Notes: generated by a model not told the origin, from the letters alone. A stretch of DNA of 6,830 bases from Porticoccaceae bacterium (GCA_023229065.1 JALNZZ010000111.1:1-6830); one strand, 5' to 3'. Shown: positions 1-6,514, numbered from the stretch's first letter. Translations and numbers: made by a program.

Positions 1-474
1 GCGGTCGGCTTCGTCGAGCACAAGCACTTCCAGCTGCTGAAAGCGCACCGCGTTGCTGCGGTACAGGTCCAGCAGTCTGCCGGGGGTGGCCACCAGCACA
101 TCGGCACCGCGGCGCATCATCATCAGCTGAGGGTTGATCTTCACTCCTCCATAGGCCACGGCGACGCGCAGAGACAAGCCGTCGGTATAGGCGGTGATGT
201 TGTCGCCGACCTGCACTGCCAGCTCGCGAGTTGGAACCAGCACCAGAGCGCGCGCCTGATTGGCTGTCACCTTGGCGCCGGCGGCTAGCTTCTGCAGTAT
301 TGGCAGCGCAAACCCCGCCGTCTTGCCGGTACCGGTTTGGGCACTGGCAATCAGGTCCCGGCCCGCCAGGATGGGTTTAATGACCCGGGCCTGGATGGTG
401 GTGGGGGTGTGGTAGCCCCGCGCTTGGAGAGTGGCCAGTAGGGCAGGGCTCAGCCCCAGTGCTGCAAAGCTCAT
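1..474 (-). CDS. rhlE: RhlE-type DEAD-box ATP-dependent RNA helicase (N-terminal part, cut by window edge)
   Basis: ATP-dependent RNA unwinding or remodelling enzyme; in bacteria this family acts on ribosome assembly intermediates and structured or decaying mRNA in the cytoplasm. The 158 codons visible contain, in order, the opening MSFAALGLS typical of RhlE, a Q motif around residues 21-28 (GYHTPTTIQ, with T where PTPIQ is usual), Walker A AQTGTGKT at 45-52, motif Ia PTRELA at 81-86, a YGG element at 108-110, motif Ib TPGR at 130-133, and motif II DEAD at 154-157. The gene is open to the window edge, so RecA domain 2 and the usually variable basic tail are not seen; the tail would separate RhlE from close relatives such as other DEAD-box subfamilies. 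Its ATG (474-472) overlaps the stop codon of the upstream exported-protein gene as ATGA, implying translational coupling. Family certain, subfamily likely. Confidence 0.9.
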   Translation of the reverse strand, partial: MSFAALGLSPALLATLQARGYHTPTTIQARVIKPILAGRDLIASAQTGTGKTAGFALPILQKLAAGAKVTANQARALVLVPTRELAVQVGDNITAYTDGLSLRVAVAYGGVKINPQLMMMRRGADVLVATPGRLLDLYRSNAVRFQQLEVLVLDEADR

Positions 475-971
475 CGCGACGCTCTTTGCAGAGAGCTGTC
501 GCAGCTGGTGTCGCTACTGGTGACGATAAAGTTGGCGTTGCTGAGGATGTCGTAGTTGAATTCGTTGAGCACCCAGGTGTCTCGTACCTTGTAGAAAATC
601 ATAAACCAGGTGATGGCGGTCGCTTCGTATTTCACCAGATAGGTGGCGCGGAGAAAGGAGTTGCCAGCCATCTCGGTTTTCATCATTTCTACGCCCACCG
701 ACGGGCCATAGTGGCGAATGGCCTGATCGTAGTGGGCGCGGTATTGACGGCCAAACGAGTCGATGCCTGCGGCAGGAATATTGGAGTGGGACTTCATCTG
801 GCGCCAGGCGTCGTCGAGGCGCACCTGGCTGACATCCATCATTACCTGGTTGCCAAAATCCAGCACTTGCCTGGTCGATGAAAATCCACGCGCTTGAGCG
901 TCAGCGCTTAACAGCAGCAGAGTGGTTAAGAGGCCGACAAAATATCTGATCGTTGTTGCCGGGCGGCCCAT
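471..971 (-). CDS. Hypothetical exported protein, 166 aa, possibly NTF2-like fold
   Basis: I do not recognise this protein by name. Seen: a classic Sec signal peptide with basic residues R3 and R9, a hydrophobic core of about residues 11-21, and an AQA cleavage motif predicting cleavage after residue 27. There is no lipobox cysteine, so it should be soluble in the periplasm. The mature part is about 139 residues. An alpha-helical first half is followed by alternating strands at roughly 100-145 (patterns such as TYLVKYE, WFMIFYKV, TWVLNEFNYD). This helix-then-curved-sheet order resembles small NTF2-like or DUF-type periplasmic proteins, but that is inference only. The tail is serine-rich. The ATG at 971 has a strong AAGGAG-type ribosome binding site 5-7 bases upstream. 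It is the first gene of a leftward operon whose second gene is the DEAD-box helicase, overlapped by 4 bases. Gene reality is well supported; function unknown. Confidence 0.7.
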   Translation of the reverse strand: MGRPATTIRYFVGLLTTLLLLSADAQARGFSSTRQVLDFGNQVMMDVSQVRLDDAWRQMKSHSNIPAAGIDSFGRQYRAHYDQAIRHYGPSVGVEMMKTEMAGNSFLRATYLVKYEATAITWFMIFYKVRDTWVLNEFNYDILSNANFIVTSSDTSCDSSLQRASR

Positions 972-976
972 GGCGG

Positions 977-984
977 TTCTCCTT
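977..984 (-). promoter_or_regulatory. Ribosome binding site of the exported-protein gene
   Basis: On the minus strand this reads AAGGAGAA, a near-consensus Shine-Dalgarno sequence, with 5 bases between it and the ATG at 971-969. It fixes the start of the 166-residue exported protein, which agrees with the signal peptide beginning at that methionine. Confidence 0.8.
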
Positions 985-1017
985 GTAGATATCCCTGTAG
1001 TGGCAGGAGTGGCGGTG

Positions 1018-1023
1018 AGTATA
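1018..1023 (-). promoter_or_regulatory. Candidate -10 box for the leftward exported-protein/helicase operon
   Basis: The minus strand reads TATACT, 5 of 6 matches to the sigma-70 -10 consensus, about 46 bases upstream of the ATG at 971. Transcription would start near 1011 and give a leader of about 40 bases. I find no good -35 box at 16-18 bases spacing, so the promoter is either weak, activator-dependent or not real. Confidence 0.3.
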
Positions 1024-1084
1024 CATGAGCCATGGGGCGGTGCATTGTCTGCGCCTTTATCTCCGGGATAAATAGGAGAGATGC

Positions 1085-1114
1085 TTGGTATGAAGGCCGT
1101 GCTTCCACTATCAT
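1085..1114 (+). promoter_or_regulatory. Candidate sigma-70 promoter for rapA, inside the longest open frame
   Basis: TTGGTA at 1085-1090 (4 of 6 to TTGACA), an 18-base spacer, then TATCAT at 1109-1114 (5 of 6 to TATAAT). Transcription would begin near 1121, downstream of both in-frame ATG codons (1081 and 1090). The message would carry a 23-base leader with a GGAGA element before the TTG at 1144. A second, weaker pair lies upstream (TTGTCT at 1045-1050, 16-base spacer, GATAAA at 1067-1072) and would instead allow an ATG start. This is a consensus comparison only. Confidence 0.4.
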
Positions 1115-1132
1115 GCCGGCCCTACCCGAACC

Positions 1133-1137
1133 GGAGA
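1133..1137 (+). promoter_or_regulatory. Ribosome binding site favouring the TTG start of rapA
   Basis: GGAGA followed by 6 bases and then TTG at 1144. By comparison, the AGGAG at 1074-1078 is only 2 bases from the ATG at 1081 (too close) and 11 bases from the ATG at 1090 (long but possible). This spacing is one of the reasons for choosing 1144. Confidence 0.6.
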
Positions 1138-1143
1138 CCGGAC

Positions 1144-4089
1144 TTGAGCAAACCGGATTTGAGCGGGCAGGACTTTCTGCCTGGGCAGCGTTGGGTCAGT
1201 AACACAGAGCCGGAAGCGGGCCTCGGCATTATAGTCGAGCTCGCTCACCGCCGTGTGACCATCAGTTTTCCTGCCATCGGAGAGCAGCGCGTGTACGCTG
1301 CTGACAATGCCCCCGTCAGTCGCGTGCGCTACTCAGAGGGGGATATGATTCGCACCGCTAGCGGTGATGAACTCTGCGTTGTCGCCATCGACCACTACCT
1401 CGGCCGCTTTATCTACCGTGCGGTGGATACCGCTGGCGTGGAGCAGCGTGTGGACGAGCTGGAACTGGACAGCTTTGTGCAATTCAGCAAGCCCCAGGAC
1501 CGGCTGTTTTCCGGCCAGGTCGACTCCCCCGAGCGCTACCGATTGCGGCGCGACACCCTTGATTGTCTGCGTCGCCAGCAGCAGTCGCCAGTGCGCGGCC
1601 TGCAGGGCGCGCGGGTGCAGCTACTGCCTCACCAGTTCCATATCGCTAGCGAGGTCGCCAGCCGCCATGCGCCCAGAGTGTTGTTGGCCGATGAAGTAGG
1701 GTTGGGCAAGACCATCGAGGCGGGGCTTATTATCCATCAGCAGTTGATCAGTGGCCGTGCCGACCGGGTGTTGATCCTGGTGCCCGATAGCCTGGTGCAT
1801 CAATGGCTGGTAGAAATGCTGCGCCGCTTCAATCTGCACTTCACCATTCTCGACGAGGAGCGCTGTTGCGAGCTTGAGCCCGTGCCGGCTATCGATGATG
1901 AGCTGAGCACTGGTGTAGAAGACGGAGAGAATCCTTTCGACAGTGCTCAGCTGGCCCTCTGTGGCTTGAGCTTGCTGCGCGATAGCCCCGAGCGTCGTCT
2001 CCAGGCCGTCAGTGCCGGCTGGGATCTGCTGGTGGTAGACGAGGCCCACCACTTGCAGTGGAACGAGGAGGGCGCCAGTGAGGACTACCGTTGTGTCGAG
2101 GACCTGGCTGCCGTGGTCCCCGGCCTGCTGCTGCTTACCGCCACACCTGAGCAGCTGGGCCTGGAGAGCCATTTTGCCCGCTTGCGACTGCTGGACCCGG
2201 CCCGCTATCGGGACTTCGATAGCTTTGTTGCCGAGGAGGCCGGCTACCGGCAGGTGAGCGAGCTGGTGGAGCGGCTCATGTCCTGCACCGAGGCAGACAC
2301 GCTGGTCGCGGAGAAGGATCTGGTCACAGCATTGACCGACATTTTGGGGGGCGAGACGGGAGCAGCTTTGCTCGACAGGCTGACGGAAGCAGAGGGGAGC
2401 GAGTTCGAAGACCTCCGCGATGAGGTGGTGGAGCGCCTGCTCGATCGCCACGGCACCGGGCGAGTGCTGTTCCGCAATACCCGCGAGACAGTGAGTGGCT
2501 TCCCCGGTCGCAACTTCAACCCCCATCCTCTGCCTGCTCCTGAGGCGTATCTGCTCGCTGCCCAGGGTGCCAGCCTGGACCAGCGTCTGCGCCCAGAGCT
2601 CTTGCTCGGCGATGACTGGCTGAGCCGCGACCCGAGGGTGGCGTGGCTGGTTGGCTGGCTCGCTGAGCAGCGCGATCAGCAGGGTCGGCTGGAAAAAGCC
2701 CTGGTGATTTGTGCCAGTGCAGCCACCGCACGCCAGCTGGGGGAATACCTCGATCTGCGGCAGGGCATTCCCGCCAGTGTTTTCCACGAAGGCATGACCC
2801 TGGTGGAGCGGGATCGAGCGGCGGCCTATTTTGCCGATGATGAGGACAGCGCCCGGGTACTGGTGTGTTCGGAAATCGGCAGTGAGGGGCGCAACTTCCA
2901 GTTTGTACGCCACTTGGTACTGTTCGATCTGCCGCTTAATCCCGACCTGTTGGAGCAGCGGATTGGCCGTCTCGACCGCATCGGTCAGCGCCATACTGTA
3001 CAGGTGCATTTGCCCCACTACGATAGCGGTGCCCCAGCTTTGCTGGCGCGCTGGTATCACGAAGGGCTGGATGCTTTCGAGTCGGTCTGCAAGGTCGGCG
3101 ATACTGTTTACCGCCAGGTGGAGGCTCCGCTTACCGCCTGTCTGGCCAGCGACAGTGATGCAGCTCAAGTTGAGGCGCTGATCGCCGATACCCGCCAGTT
3201 GCGCGAGACGGCGGTGGTCCAGTTGAGACAGGGGCGCGACCGGTTGCTGGAACGCAGTTCCTGTAATCCACGCCGCGCGGCGCAGGTACTCGATGATCTG
3301 GTGGCAGCAGAGAACCCCTCTCAATTAGCGGACTATATGGTCCGCGTATTTGACCAGTTTGGCGTTGAGCACAGCGACCACAGTCCCTACACCTTGGTGG
3401 TCAGCCCCGGCGATCATCTGCAGTGTGAAGCCTTCCCGGGCCTGCCGGAAGATGGCTTGACGGTGACCTTCAATCGCGAGCGAGCTCTGGCGCGAGAAGA
3501 CTTCCATTTTCTGAGCTGGGAGCACCCCATGGTCAGCGGGGTGATGGAGATGATCCTCGGCGGCGATTTTGGCAACGCGACTTTGTGTACGCTCAAGTTG
3601 CCGCCGCTGAAGCCCGGTGCCTTGTTGCTGGAGGTGTTCTATACGCTCCACTGTCCGGCTCCCCGCGCTTTGCAAGCGCATCGTTATCTGCCGCTGACGG
3701 TGCGTCGCCTCGTAGTGGACGAACAGGGGCGAGATTTGAGCGCCGTGCTCAGCGAGGCACACCTGGATCGGCTGGGGCAGAAAGTCGCGAAAGGGGTGGC
3801 CCAGGATGTGGTGCGTCATACCCGTACCCGCATCGCTACCATGATTCGTGCAGTGCAGCAGTTGCTGGAAACAGATACTGGTGCCGCCGACCCGGTAGCG
3901 CAGGCTGTGGCAGTCATGAGGGCCACTCAGGGGCGGGAGCTTGAACGCCTGCAGGCACTGGCGCGGGTAAACCCCGCTGTCCGCCAGGCGGAGATCGACC
4001 ACCTTGTCGCGACTACCGAGGCCCTCGATGACTATCTGCGCAAGGCCGAGTGGCGACTCGACGCCCTGCGGGTAGCGATTACTGTTTAG
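1144..4089 (+). CDS. rapA: RapA (HepA), RNA polymerase-associated Swi2/Snf2 ATPase
   Basis: RapA binds RNA polymerase and uses ATP hydrolysis to recycle polymerase after transcription. From the TTG at 1144 the product is 981 residues (E. coli 968). Order: N-terminal Tudor-like region opening with FLPGQRWVSNTE and reaching FSKPQDRLFSGQ; Walker A DEVGLGKT at 183-190; DEAH at 299-302; TATP at 332-335; SEIGSEGRNFQ near 577; motif VI QRIGRLDRIGQ at 605-615; RWYHEGLDAFE after it; then the RapA-specific C-terminal region ending WRLDALR. All ATPase motifs are intact. A short acidic insertion follows the DEER segment before NPFD compared with E. coli. In-frame ATGs at 1081 (1002 aa) and 1090 (999 aa) would add about 20 residues with no counterpart in E. 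coli RapA, and a promoter-like pair lies in that stretch, so 1144 is preferred. Function very sure; start about 65% sure. Confidence 0.97.
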   Translation: MSKPDLSGQDFLPGQRWVSNTEPEAGLGIIVELAHRRVTISFPAIGEQRVYAADNAPVSRVRYSEGDMIRTASGDELCVVAIDHYLGRFIYRAVDTAGVEQRVDELELDSFVQFSKPQDRLFSGQVDSPERYRLRRDTLDCLRRQQQSPVRGLQGARVQLLPHQFHIASEVASRHAPRVLLADEVGLGKTIEAGLIIHQQLISGRADRVLILVPDSLVHQWLVEMLRRFNLHFTILDEERCCELEPVPAIDDELSTGVEDGENPFDSAQLALCGLSLLRDSPERRLQAVSAGWDLLVVDEAHHLQWNEEGASEDYRCVEDLAAVVPGLLLLTATPEQLGLESHFARLRLLDPARYRDFDSFVAEEAGYRQVSELVERLMSCTEADTLVAEKDLVTALTDILGGETGAALLDRLTEAEGSEFEDLRDEVVERLLDRHGTGRVLFRNTRETVSGFPGRNFNPHPLPAPEAYLLAAQGASLDQRLRPELLLGDDWLSRDPRVAWLVGWLAEQRDQQGRLEKALVICASAATARQLGEYLDLRQGIPASVFHEGMTLVERDRAAAYFADDEDSARVLVCSEIGSEGRNFQFVRHLVLFDLPLNPDLLEQRIGRLDRIGQRHTVQVHLPHYDSGAPALLARWYHEGLDAFESVCKVGDTVYRQVEAPLTACLASDSDAAQVEALIADTRQLRETAVVQLRQGRDRLLERSSCNPRRAAQVLDDLVAAENPSQLADYMVRVFDQFGVEHSDHSPYTLVVSPGDHLQCEAFPGLPEDGLTVTFNRERALAREDFHFLSWEHPMVSGVMEMILGGDFGNATLCTLKLPPLKPGALLLEVFYTLHCPAPRALQAHRYLPLTVRRLVVDEQGRDLSAVLSEAHLDRLGQKVAKGVAQDVVRHTRTRIATMIRAVQQLLETDTGAADPVAQAVAVMRATQGRELERLQALARVNPAVRQAEIDHLVATTEALDDYLRKAEWRLDALRVAITV

Positions 4090-4100
4090 GATTACTTTAG

Positions 4101-4107
4101 AGAGGAA
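4101..4107 (+). promoter_or_regulatory. Ribosome binding site fixing a TTG start
   Basis: AGAGGAA lies 5 bases before the TTG at 4113, in the 23-base gap after rapA. The first in-frame ATG is not until 4191 and would remove 26 residues, so this site decides in favour of the TTG. Confidence 0.7.
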
Positions 4108-4112
4108 CAGCC

Positions 4113-4622
4113 TTGTCGCAGGCCCCCGAGTCACAATTTCATCAGTTCACCGCCTTTGTCGCTGCTTGCCGCTTCTTTGATGAGCAGGGCATGCTCGATC
4201 TGGAAAAATTTTGTGTGCACCTTCGTTTGTGCTTGTACTGTGACGATGCGCCAGCACCGGATCCCGTGGGGCTCTACGAAGTGATGTTGACCACTCTCAG
4301 CGCTGCCCGCTCTCGCCTTGAGCGGACACAAGTGCGGCGCGAAAAAGTGCTGGATTGGAAGGATGACCTGGTGGCCTATTATCCGGATCGACAGCGCACC
4401 CTGGTGCACTTTGAAGCGCTCACCATTGTTTATGCGGACTGGATCCGCCGTGTTGGTGAAGAGCTGTTGGGCCATGCAAACACTGAAGTGCGCCCCGGGC
4501 GCTACTGGGTGCAGCCGGGCTGGATACTCACTACGACCTACTTGAGTCGCTTCGAAGCAGAGCTGGTGCGGGTGGCCGGGCTCGGGCGATTTGTCGAGTC
4601 CAGTGGGTTGAAGCCCAACTGA
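4113..4622 (+). CDS. Conserved-looking hypothetical protein downstream of rapA, 169 aa
   Basis: I do not recognise a family. The protein has no signal peptide or membrane segment and looks mainly alpha-helical and cytoplasmic, with many charged and aromatic residues. A cysteine cluster stands out near the N-terminus: C19, C34, C40 and C43, the last two as a CLYC pair, with H36 between them. This could bind a metal or simply be buried cysteines. Other recognisable patches are DWKDDLVAYYPDR near 82-94 and GRYWVQPGWILTTTYLSRFE near 128-148. It begins 23 bases after the rapA stop with its own ribosome binding site and no intervening terminator, so co-transcription with rapA is likely and a link to transcription or RNA polymerase is possible but unproven. 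Codon use is like rapA. It ends 39 bases before the convergent ferredoxin gene. Confidence 0.75.
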   Translation: MSQAPESQFHQFTAFVAACRFFDEQGMLDLEKFCVHLRLCLYCDDAPAPDPVGLYEVMLTTLSAARSRLERTQVRREKVLDWKDDLVAYYPDRQRTLVHFEALTIVYADWIRRVGEELLGHANTEVRPGRYWVQPGWILTTTYLSRFEAELVRVAGLGRFVESSGLKPN

Positions 4623-4661
4623 AATCACTGATTGTACAGGTGCCAGGGCCCGCTATCTTTC

Positions 4662-4961
4662 TCAAACAAGAGGTAATTGGTCCAGCACCAGGTCAGAAAC
4701 CGGGTAGGCGATACAGGGCAAAATAAAATTCTGTTCGATATCTTTTTGCCATAGGCCGTGGGGGACCTTCCAGTGATAAGTGATCTCTCCTTTCACAACA
4801 CGGCAGCGGCATAGGCCACACACACCGTTGCGGCAGGCTTTGCGCACCGCCAGGCCACTGGCTCGCATTGCTTCGAGCAGGGTGGTGCTCGCTGTACAGT
4901 GCGAGTGCTGGGACGTGTTGGCGTCGACCAGGGTGAGACGGTAGTGAATATCTGTGGTCAT
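4662..4961 (-). CDS. Small [2Fe-2S] ferredoxin
   Basis: A 99-residue single-domain plant-type ferredoxin, an electron carrier for an unidentified reductase or oxygenase partner. The four cluster ligands are clear: C43, C48 and C51 in the pattern C-X4-C-X2-C (ACRNGVCGLC), then C83 in ILPCIAYP. The upstream strand-helix part (LLEAMRASGL) is also typical. It lacks the FAD/NAD reductase domain that often follows this domain in larger proteins. The ATG at 4961 begins directly at the beta-grasp fold, but its ribosome binding site is weak (AGG about 8 bases away). The open frame extends back to a TTG at 5051 with 30 low-complexity residues and no ribosome binding site, so the longer form is unlikely. 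It converges on the gene behind rapA and diverges from the transglycosylase gene; neither names a redox partner. C22 and C53 are extra, non-ligand cysteines. Confidence 0.9.
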   Translation of the reverse strand: MTTDIHYRLTLVDANTSQHSHCTASTTLLEAMRASGLAVRKACRNGVCGLCRCRVVKGEITYHWKVPHGLWQKDIEQNFILPCIAYPVSDLVLDQLPLV

Positions 4962-5140
4962 GCCGGTGCCTGGGCTCCGAAAACGAGGGCGGTGCAATGT
5001 GGCTGCAGTCGCACGGTGTGATTGCTGATCCGAGGGTAGAGCTAGGGGCAAGCGCAGTGCTACCCGGCAACCTAGTTGGCAGTGTTGTCGATTTTAGCGT
5101 TTGCGACAAGTCCCCGTTGTGTGACCGTCTGGCAGAGGAG

Positions 5141-5178
5141 CAAGGGGCTATCACCTACTATTGGATGATAGCCCTTTG
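5141..5178 (+). repeat. Long inverted repeat (hairpin) between divergent genes
   Basis: Left arm 5141-5153 pairs with right arm 5166-5178 over 13 base pairs, with one G-T wobble, including a perfect 9-base core GGGCTATCA / TGATAGCCC. The loop is 12 bases. Only TTT follows the core on the plus strand and there is no T-run on the minus strand, so it is a poor intrinsic terminator. It could be an operator, a leader structure or the end of an unrecognised small RNA. Confidence 0.7.
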
Positions 5179-5216
5179 ATGGCGTAACTGGATTTCTAAA
5201 GTGTCGCTAACCCTTG

Positions 5217-5245
5217 GTGCAAGTAGCGCCAACAGGCCCTAGAAT
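5217..5245 (+). promoter_or_regulatory. Candidate promoter for the lytic transglycosylase gene
   Basis: TAGAAT at 5240-5245 matches the -10 consensus at 5 of 6 positions. At 17 bases spacing the -35 hexamer is GTGCAA (3 of 6); the nearby TTGGTG at 5214-5219 would need a 20-base spacer. Transcription would start near 5252, about 27 bases before the ATG. The -10 is reasonable, the -35 weak. Confidence 0.35.
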
Positions 5246-5267
5246 GGCGGACAGTATTCGCCTTGTT

Positions 5268-5271
5268 GGAG
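5268..5271 (+). promoter_or_regulatory. Ribosome binding site deciding the transglycosylase start
   Basis: GGAG, 7 bases before the ATG at 5279 but only 1 base before the in-frame TTG at 5273. This favours the ATG, which also begins directly at the signal peptide. Confidence 0.7.
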
Positions 5272-5278
5272 CTTGTCC

Positions 5279-6466
5279 ATGTCGTACCGCTTGTATCCAT
5301 TTCTGGCACTATCTGCGCTGCTGATTGCGGGGCCGCTCCAGGCCACAAGTACCGACTTTGCCAATTGTATCGCCGGCTTGCAGGACAAGGCGCGCCAGCA
5401 GAGGCTATCGCCAAAAGCCGTGGACACGGTGGCGGCCATGCAACAGCAACAGCGGGTACTGGAGCTGGATGGCAAGCAGCCGGAGTTCGTGCAGACGTTT
5501 GGCAACTACCTCGATGCTCGGGTCACGGCTGACCGCATCCGTCGCGGTCGGGAACTGTATGCCCGCCATAGGCCTTTCCTGGATCAGCTCACTGCCCGTT
5601 ACGGTGTGCCCGGTCAGTATCTGGTGGCTTTCTGGGGGCTGGAGACCAATTACGGCGGCTATCTGGGCAATATGCCCACCCTCGACTCTCTTGCTACACT
5701 GGCTTGTGACCCGCGCCGCGCTGATTTTTTTACCAGCGAGTTTCTCACCGCCCTGCGGGTAATGGACCGCGAAGCCCTTGAGCCCGCTCAGATGCGCGGT
5801 TCCTGGGCTGGAGCCATGGGGCACACCCAGTTCATGCCTTCGAACTACCTGCGCTATGCTGTTGACGGGGATGGCGATGGCCGCATCGATCTGTTCGGCA
5901 GCGAAAAAGATGCCCTCGCTTCAGGTGCTAATTTTCTTCAGCAGTTAGGGTGGCAGGAGGGTTTTCGCTGGGGCAGGGAGGTGATCCTGCCCCAGGGTTT
6001 TGACTACAGCCTCTCCGGGCGCAGCAATACCCGCACTGTAACAGATTGGAGCGATCTTGGTGTACGCGATGCTGATGGCTCGCCACTGCCGCCCGCTGAG
6101 GTGGTGGGCAGCATCCTGGTACCTGCCGGTCACCGTGGCCCCGCGTTTCTGATCTATGATAACTTTTCTGTGATCATGAGATGGAACCGCTCAGAATCCT
6201 ATGCACTGTCCGTCGGGTTGCTGGCGGATCGCATCGCAGGAGGCGGTGGGCTCAGGCAGCCACCCCCTGCGGATCAGCAGGCCCTGTCCCGTCGCGAAGT
6301 GGAGGGCCTGCAACTGGCACTCAACCAGCGCGGTTACGATGCGGGCAAACCCGATGGGGTGCTGGGGCCCGCCACGCGCAATGCGGTGCGTGCCTATCAG
6401 CGGGACGCAGGGTTGATCAGCGATGGCTTTCCGGACCAGGGCTTGTTGCAAAGGCTGCTGCCCTGA
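5279..6466 (+). CDS. Periplasmic lytic murein transglycosylase, MltB family, with peptidoglycan-binding domain
   Basis: Cleaves the MurNAc-GlcNAc bond of peptidoglycan, forming a 1,6-anhydro end; acts in the periplasm in cell-wall turnover. The product is 395 residues. Signal peptide: hydrophobic residues about 8-18, cleavage predicted after A22 (LQA). No lipobox cysteine, so it is soluble, unlike E. coli MltB, a lipoprotein. The catalytic domain (about 24-320, glycoside hydrolase family 103, MltB_2-like) shows LELDGKQPEF, the catalytic glutamate E122 in WGLETNYG, GSWAGAMGHTQFMPSNY at 174-190, a calcium-loop-like DGDGDGRIDL at 196-205, and RWNRSESYALSVGLLADR near the end. A linker leads to a PG_binding_1 domain (about 335-395; GLQLALNQRGY, GVLGPATRNAVRAYQ). 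C30 and C143 could form a disulfide. A T7 run at codons 149-151 is in frame. Monocistronic by context; family call very sure. Confidence 0.95.
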   Translation: MSYRLYPFLALSALLIAGPLQATSTDFANCIAGLQDKARQQRLSPKAVDTVAAMQQQQRVLELDGKQPEFVQTFGNYLDARVTADRIRRGRELYARHRPFLDQLTARYGVPGQYLVAFWGLETNYGGYLGNMPTLDSLATLACDPRRADFFTSEFLTALRVMDREALEPAQMRGSWAGAMGHTQFMPSNYLRYAVDGDGDGRIDLFGSEKDALASGANFLQQLGWQEGFRWGREVILPQGFDYSLSGRSNTRTVTDWSDLGVRDADGSPLPPAEVVGSILVPAGHRGPAFLIYDNFSVIMRWNRSESYALSVGLLADRIAGGGGLRQPPPADQQALSRREVEGLQLALNQRGYDAGKPDGVLGPATRNAVRAYQRDAGLISDGFPDQGLLQRLLP

Positions 6467-6469
6467 GTC

Positions 6470-6514
6470 CGACAATTTGGGCGTGAGAGTTGTCGACTCC
6501 CTGACAGCCAGGGA
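6470..6514 (+). terminator. Weak candidate terminator hairpins after the transglycosylase
   Basis: Two tandem stems: CGACAA/TTGTCG (6470-6475 with 6490-6495, 14-base loop) and TCCCTG/CAGGGA (6498-6503 with 6509-6514, 5-base loop). Position, starting 3 bases after the stop codon, suits a terminator, but no T-run follows either stem, so rho-independent termination is doubtful. Confidence 0.25.

Larger units (their letters stand above)
4962..5278. other. Divergent intergenic region between ferredoxin and transglycosylase
   Basis: 317 bases with no convincing gene. It holds a possible ferredoxin -10 box (minus-strand TAAAAT at 5091-5096, 5 of 6 match, no good -35), a long hairpin at 5141-5178, and a possible transglycosylase promoter at 5217-5245. 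A 60-codon open frame at 4997-5179 has a GAGG 8 bases ahead of its ATG but an unconvincing product. I see no RNA gene that I can name. Confidence 0.7.

Noticed and set aside
459..881. A 140-codon plus-strand open frame opposite the exported-protein gene.
   Set aside because: It lies antisense to a gene with a signal peptide and a strong ribosome binding site, and its own product has no supporting features.
1621..4134. Very long minus-strand open frames opposite rapA (567 and 269 codons, one frame broken by a single stop at 3325-3327).
   Set aside because: The frame is aligned with the rapA codons, so a stop on the minus strand needs a sense TTA, CTA or TCA codon. These are rare in this GC-rich gene; the one break is exactly a TTA leucine codon. 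The antisense products show no recognisable motifs.
4623..4661. Possible shared terminator between the convergent genes, containing GGGCCC.
   Set aside because: The 39 bases hold only a 6-base palindrome, with no stable stem and loop followed by a T-run on either strand.
4962..5051. A 30-residue N-terminal extension of the ferredoxin from a TTG at 5051.
   Set aside because: No ribosome binding site, low-complexity sequence, and the ferredoxin fold begins at the ATG at 4961.
4997..5179. A 60-codon plus-strand open frame with GAGG 8 bases before its ATG.
   Set aside because: No recognisable protein features, no promoter with a good -10 ahead of it, and its stop falls inside the hairpin. Kept only as a note; conservation would be needed.
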